This document shows, one piece after another, positions 63,909-64,000 of a stretch of DNA of 64,000 nucleotides. The stretch comes from a virus. How positions within the stretch are numbered: the first letter of the stretch is position 1; each line of letters opens with the position of its first letter. The stretch lies in the IMG/VR virus record IMGVR_UViG_3300017971_000185, positions 224,694 through 288,693 of that record. The stretch is one strand, 5' to 3'. Below the pieces are notes generated by a model that was not told the DNA's origin, searched no databases, and saw only the letters and a list, made by a program, of their open reading frames with translations. A program made the translations under genes and the position numbers.

Positions 63909-64000
63909 ATGACCTTCTCTGACTTCGTGGCCAAGTCCGTAGGCCGGGATCTCTCCCCAGAGCAACAGGCTATCTGTGAGCAGTACGCCGACTGGAGACG
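63909..64000 (+). CDS. unknown protein (3' partial)
   Basis: ATG 63909 opens MTFSDFVAKSVGRDLSPEQQ and runs off the window in frame. It follows the previous stop by one base. Confidence 0.5.
   Translation, partial: MTFSDFVAKSVGRDLSPEQQAICEQYADWR

Overview
The window looks like a stretch of a large tailed-phage genome, or a phage-like megaplasmid, with accessory and early genes. Nearly every base is coding. Most genes are 50-200 codons long, most stop-start junctions overlap by 1-8 bases, and very few products are recognisable. I found no terminase, capsid, tail, polymerase or integrase gene and no tRNA, so the structural and replication modules must lie elsewhere. GC content is high. The host is unknown. 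The FHA domain resembles types common in Myxococcota, but that is only a weak hint.

Layout. 0-6.6 kb (+): a 2H-phosphoesterase/ParB-like/zinc-peptidase multidomain protein, an FHA protein, Aat and small genes. 6.65-7.7 kb (-): a small operon. 7.8-17.2 kb (+): a cysteine-protease-like protein, polynucleotide kinase-phosphatase, sulfotransferase-like proteins, an RRM protein, IF-1 and many unknown or zinc-ribbon proteins. 17.2-18.7 kb (-): a TnpB with an intact catalytic triad. 18.8-20.2 kb (-): two proteins carrying a shared LIRLAHENPGEV module. 20.3-26.9 kb (+): small genes, a DUF5662 protein and an AcrVA2-like protein. 26.8-30.0 kb (-): an operon of four module-bearing proteins including a J-domain protein. 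30.2-42.0 kb (+): a one-chain MmeI-like restriction-modification enzyme, a C39-like protein, a NADAR protein, an M23 peptidase and two small zinc peptidases. 42.0-42.4 kb: structured non-coding DNA. 43.0-44.9 kb (+): a DNA methyltransferase fused to an Mrr-like domain. 45.2-50.4 kb (-): an operon with a Spo11/Topo VI-A-like (mini-A) protein and paired membrane-anchored paralogues. 50.5-53.2 kb (+): small genes. 53.1-54.2 kb (-) and 54.4 kb (+): more module proteins. 54.9-64 kb (+): a long run of small genes, many with zinc knuckles.

Two genome-wide patterns stand out. The first is a 28-base motif (GTAAACTT, seven variable bases, then AATCCCGCGTAGA) with fixed internal spacing. It sits just upstream of first genes on both strands and looks like a phage-specific promoter. 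The second is a roughly 25-residue two-helix module found at the N- or C-terminus of nine otherwise unrelated proteins.

The recognisable genes suggest a phage that adjusts host translation and proteolysis (IF-1, Aat, RRM), repairs RNA ends (PNK, 2H domain) and counters or deploys defence (AcrVA2-like, NADAR, two RM enzymes). Several small genes are broken by single frameshifts or by short tandem duplications. These could be real decay or sequencing error, and each is flagged.
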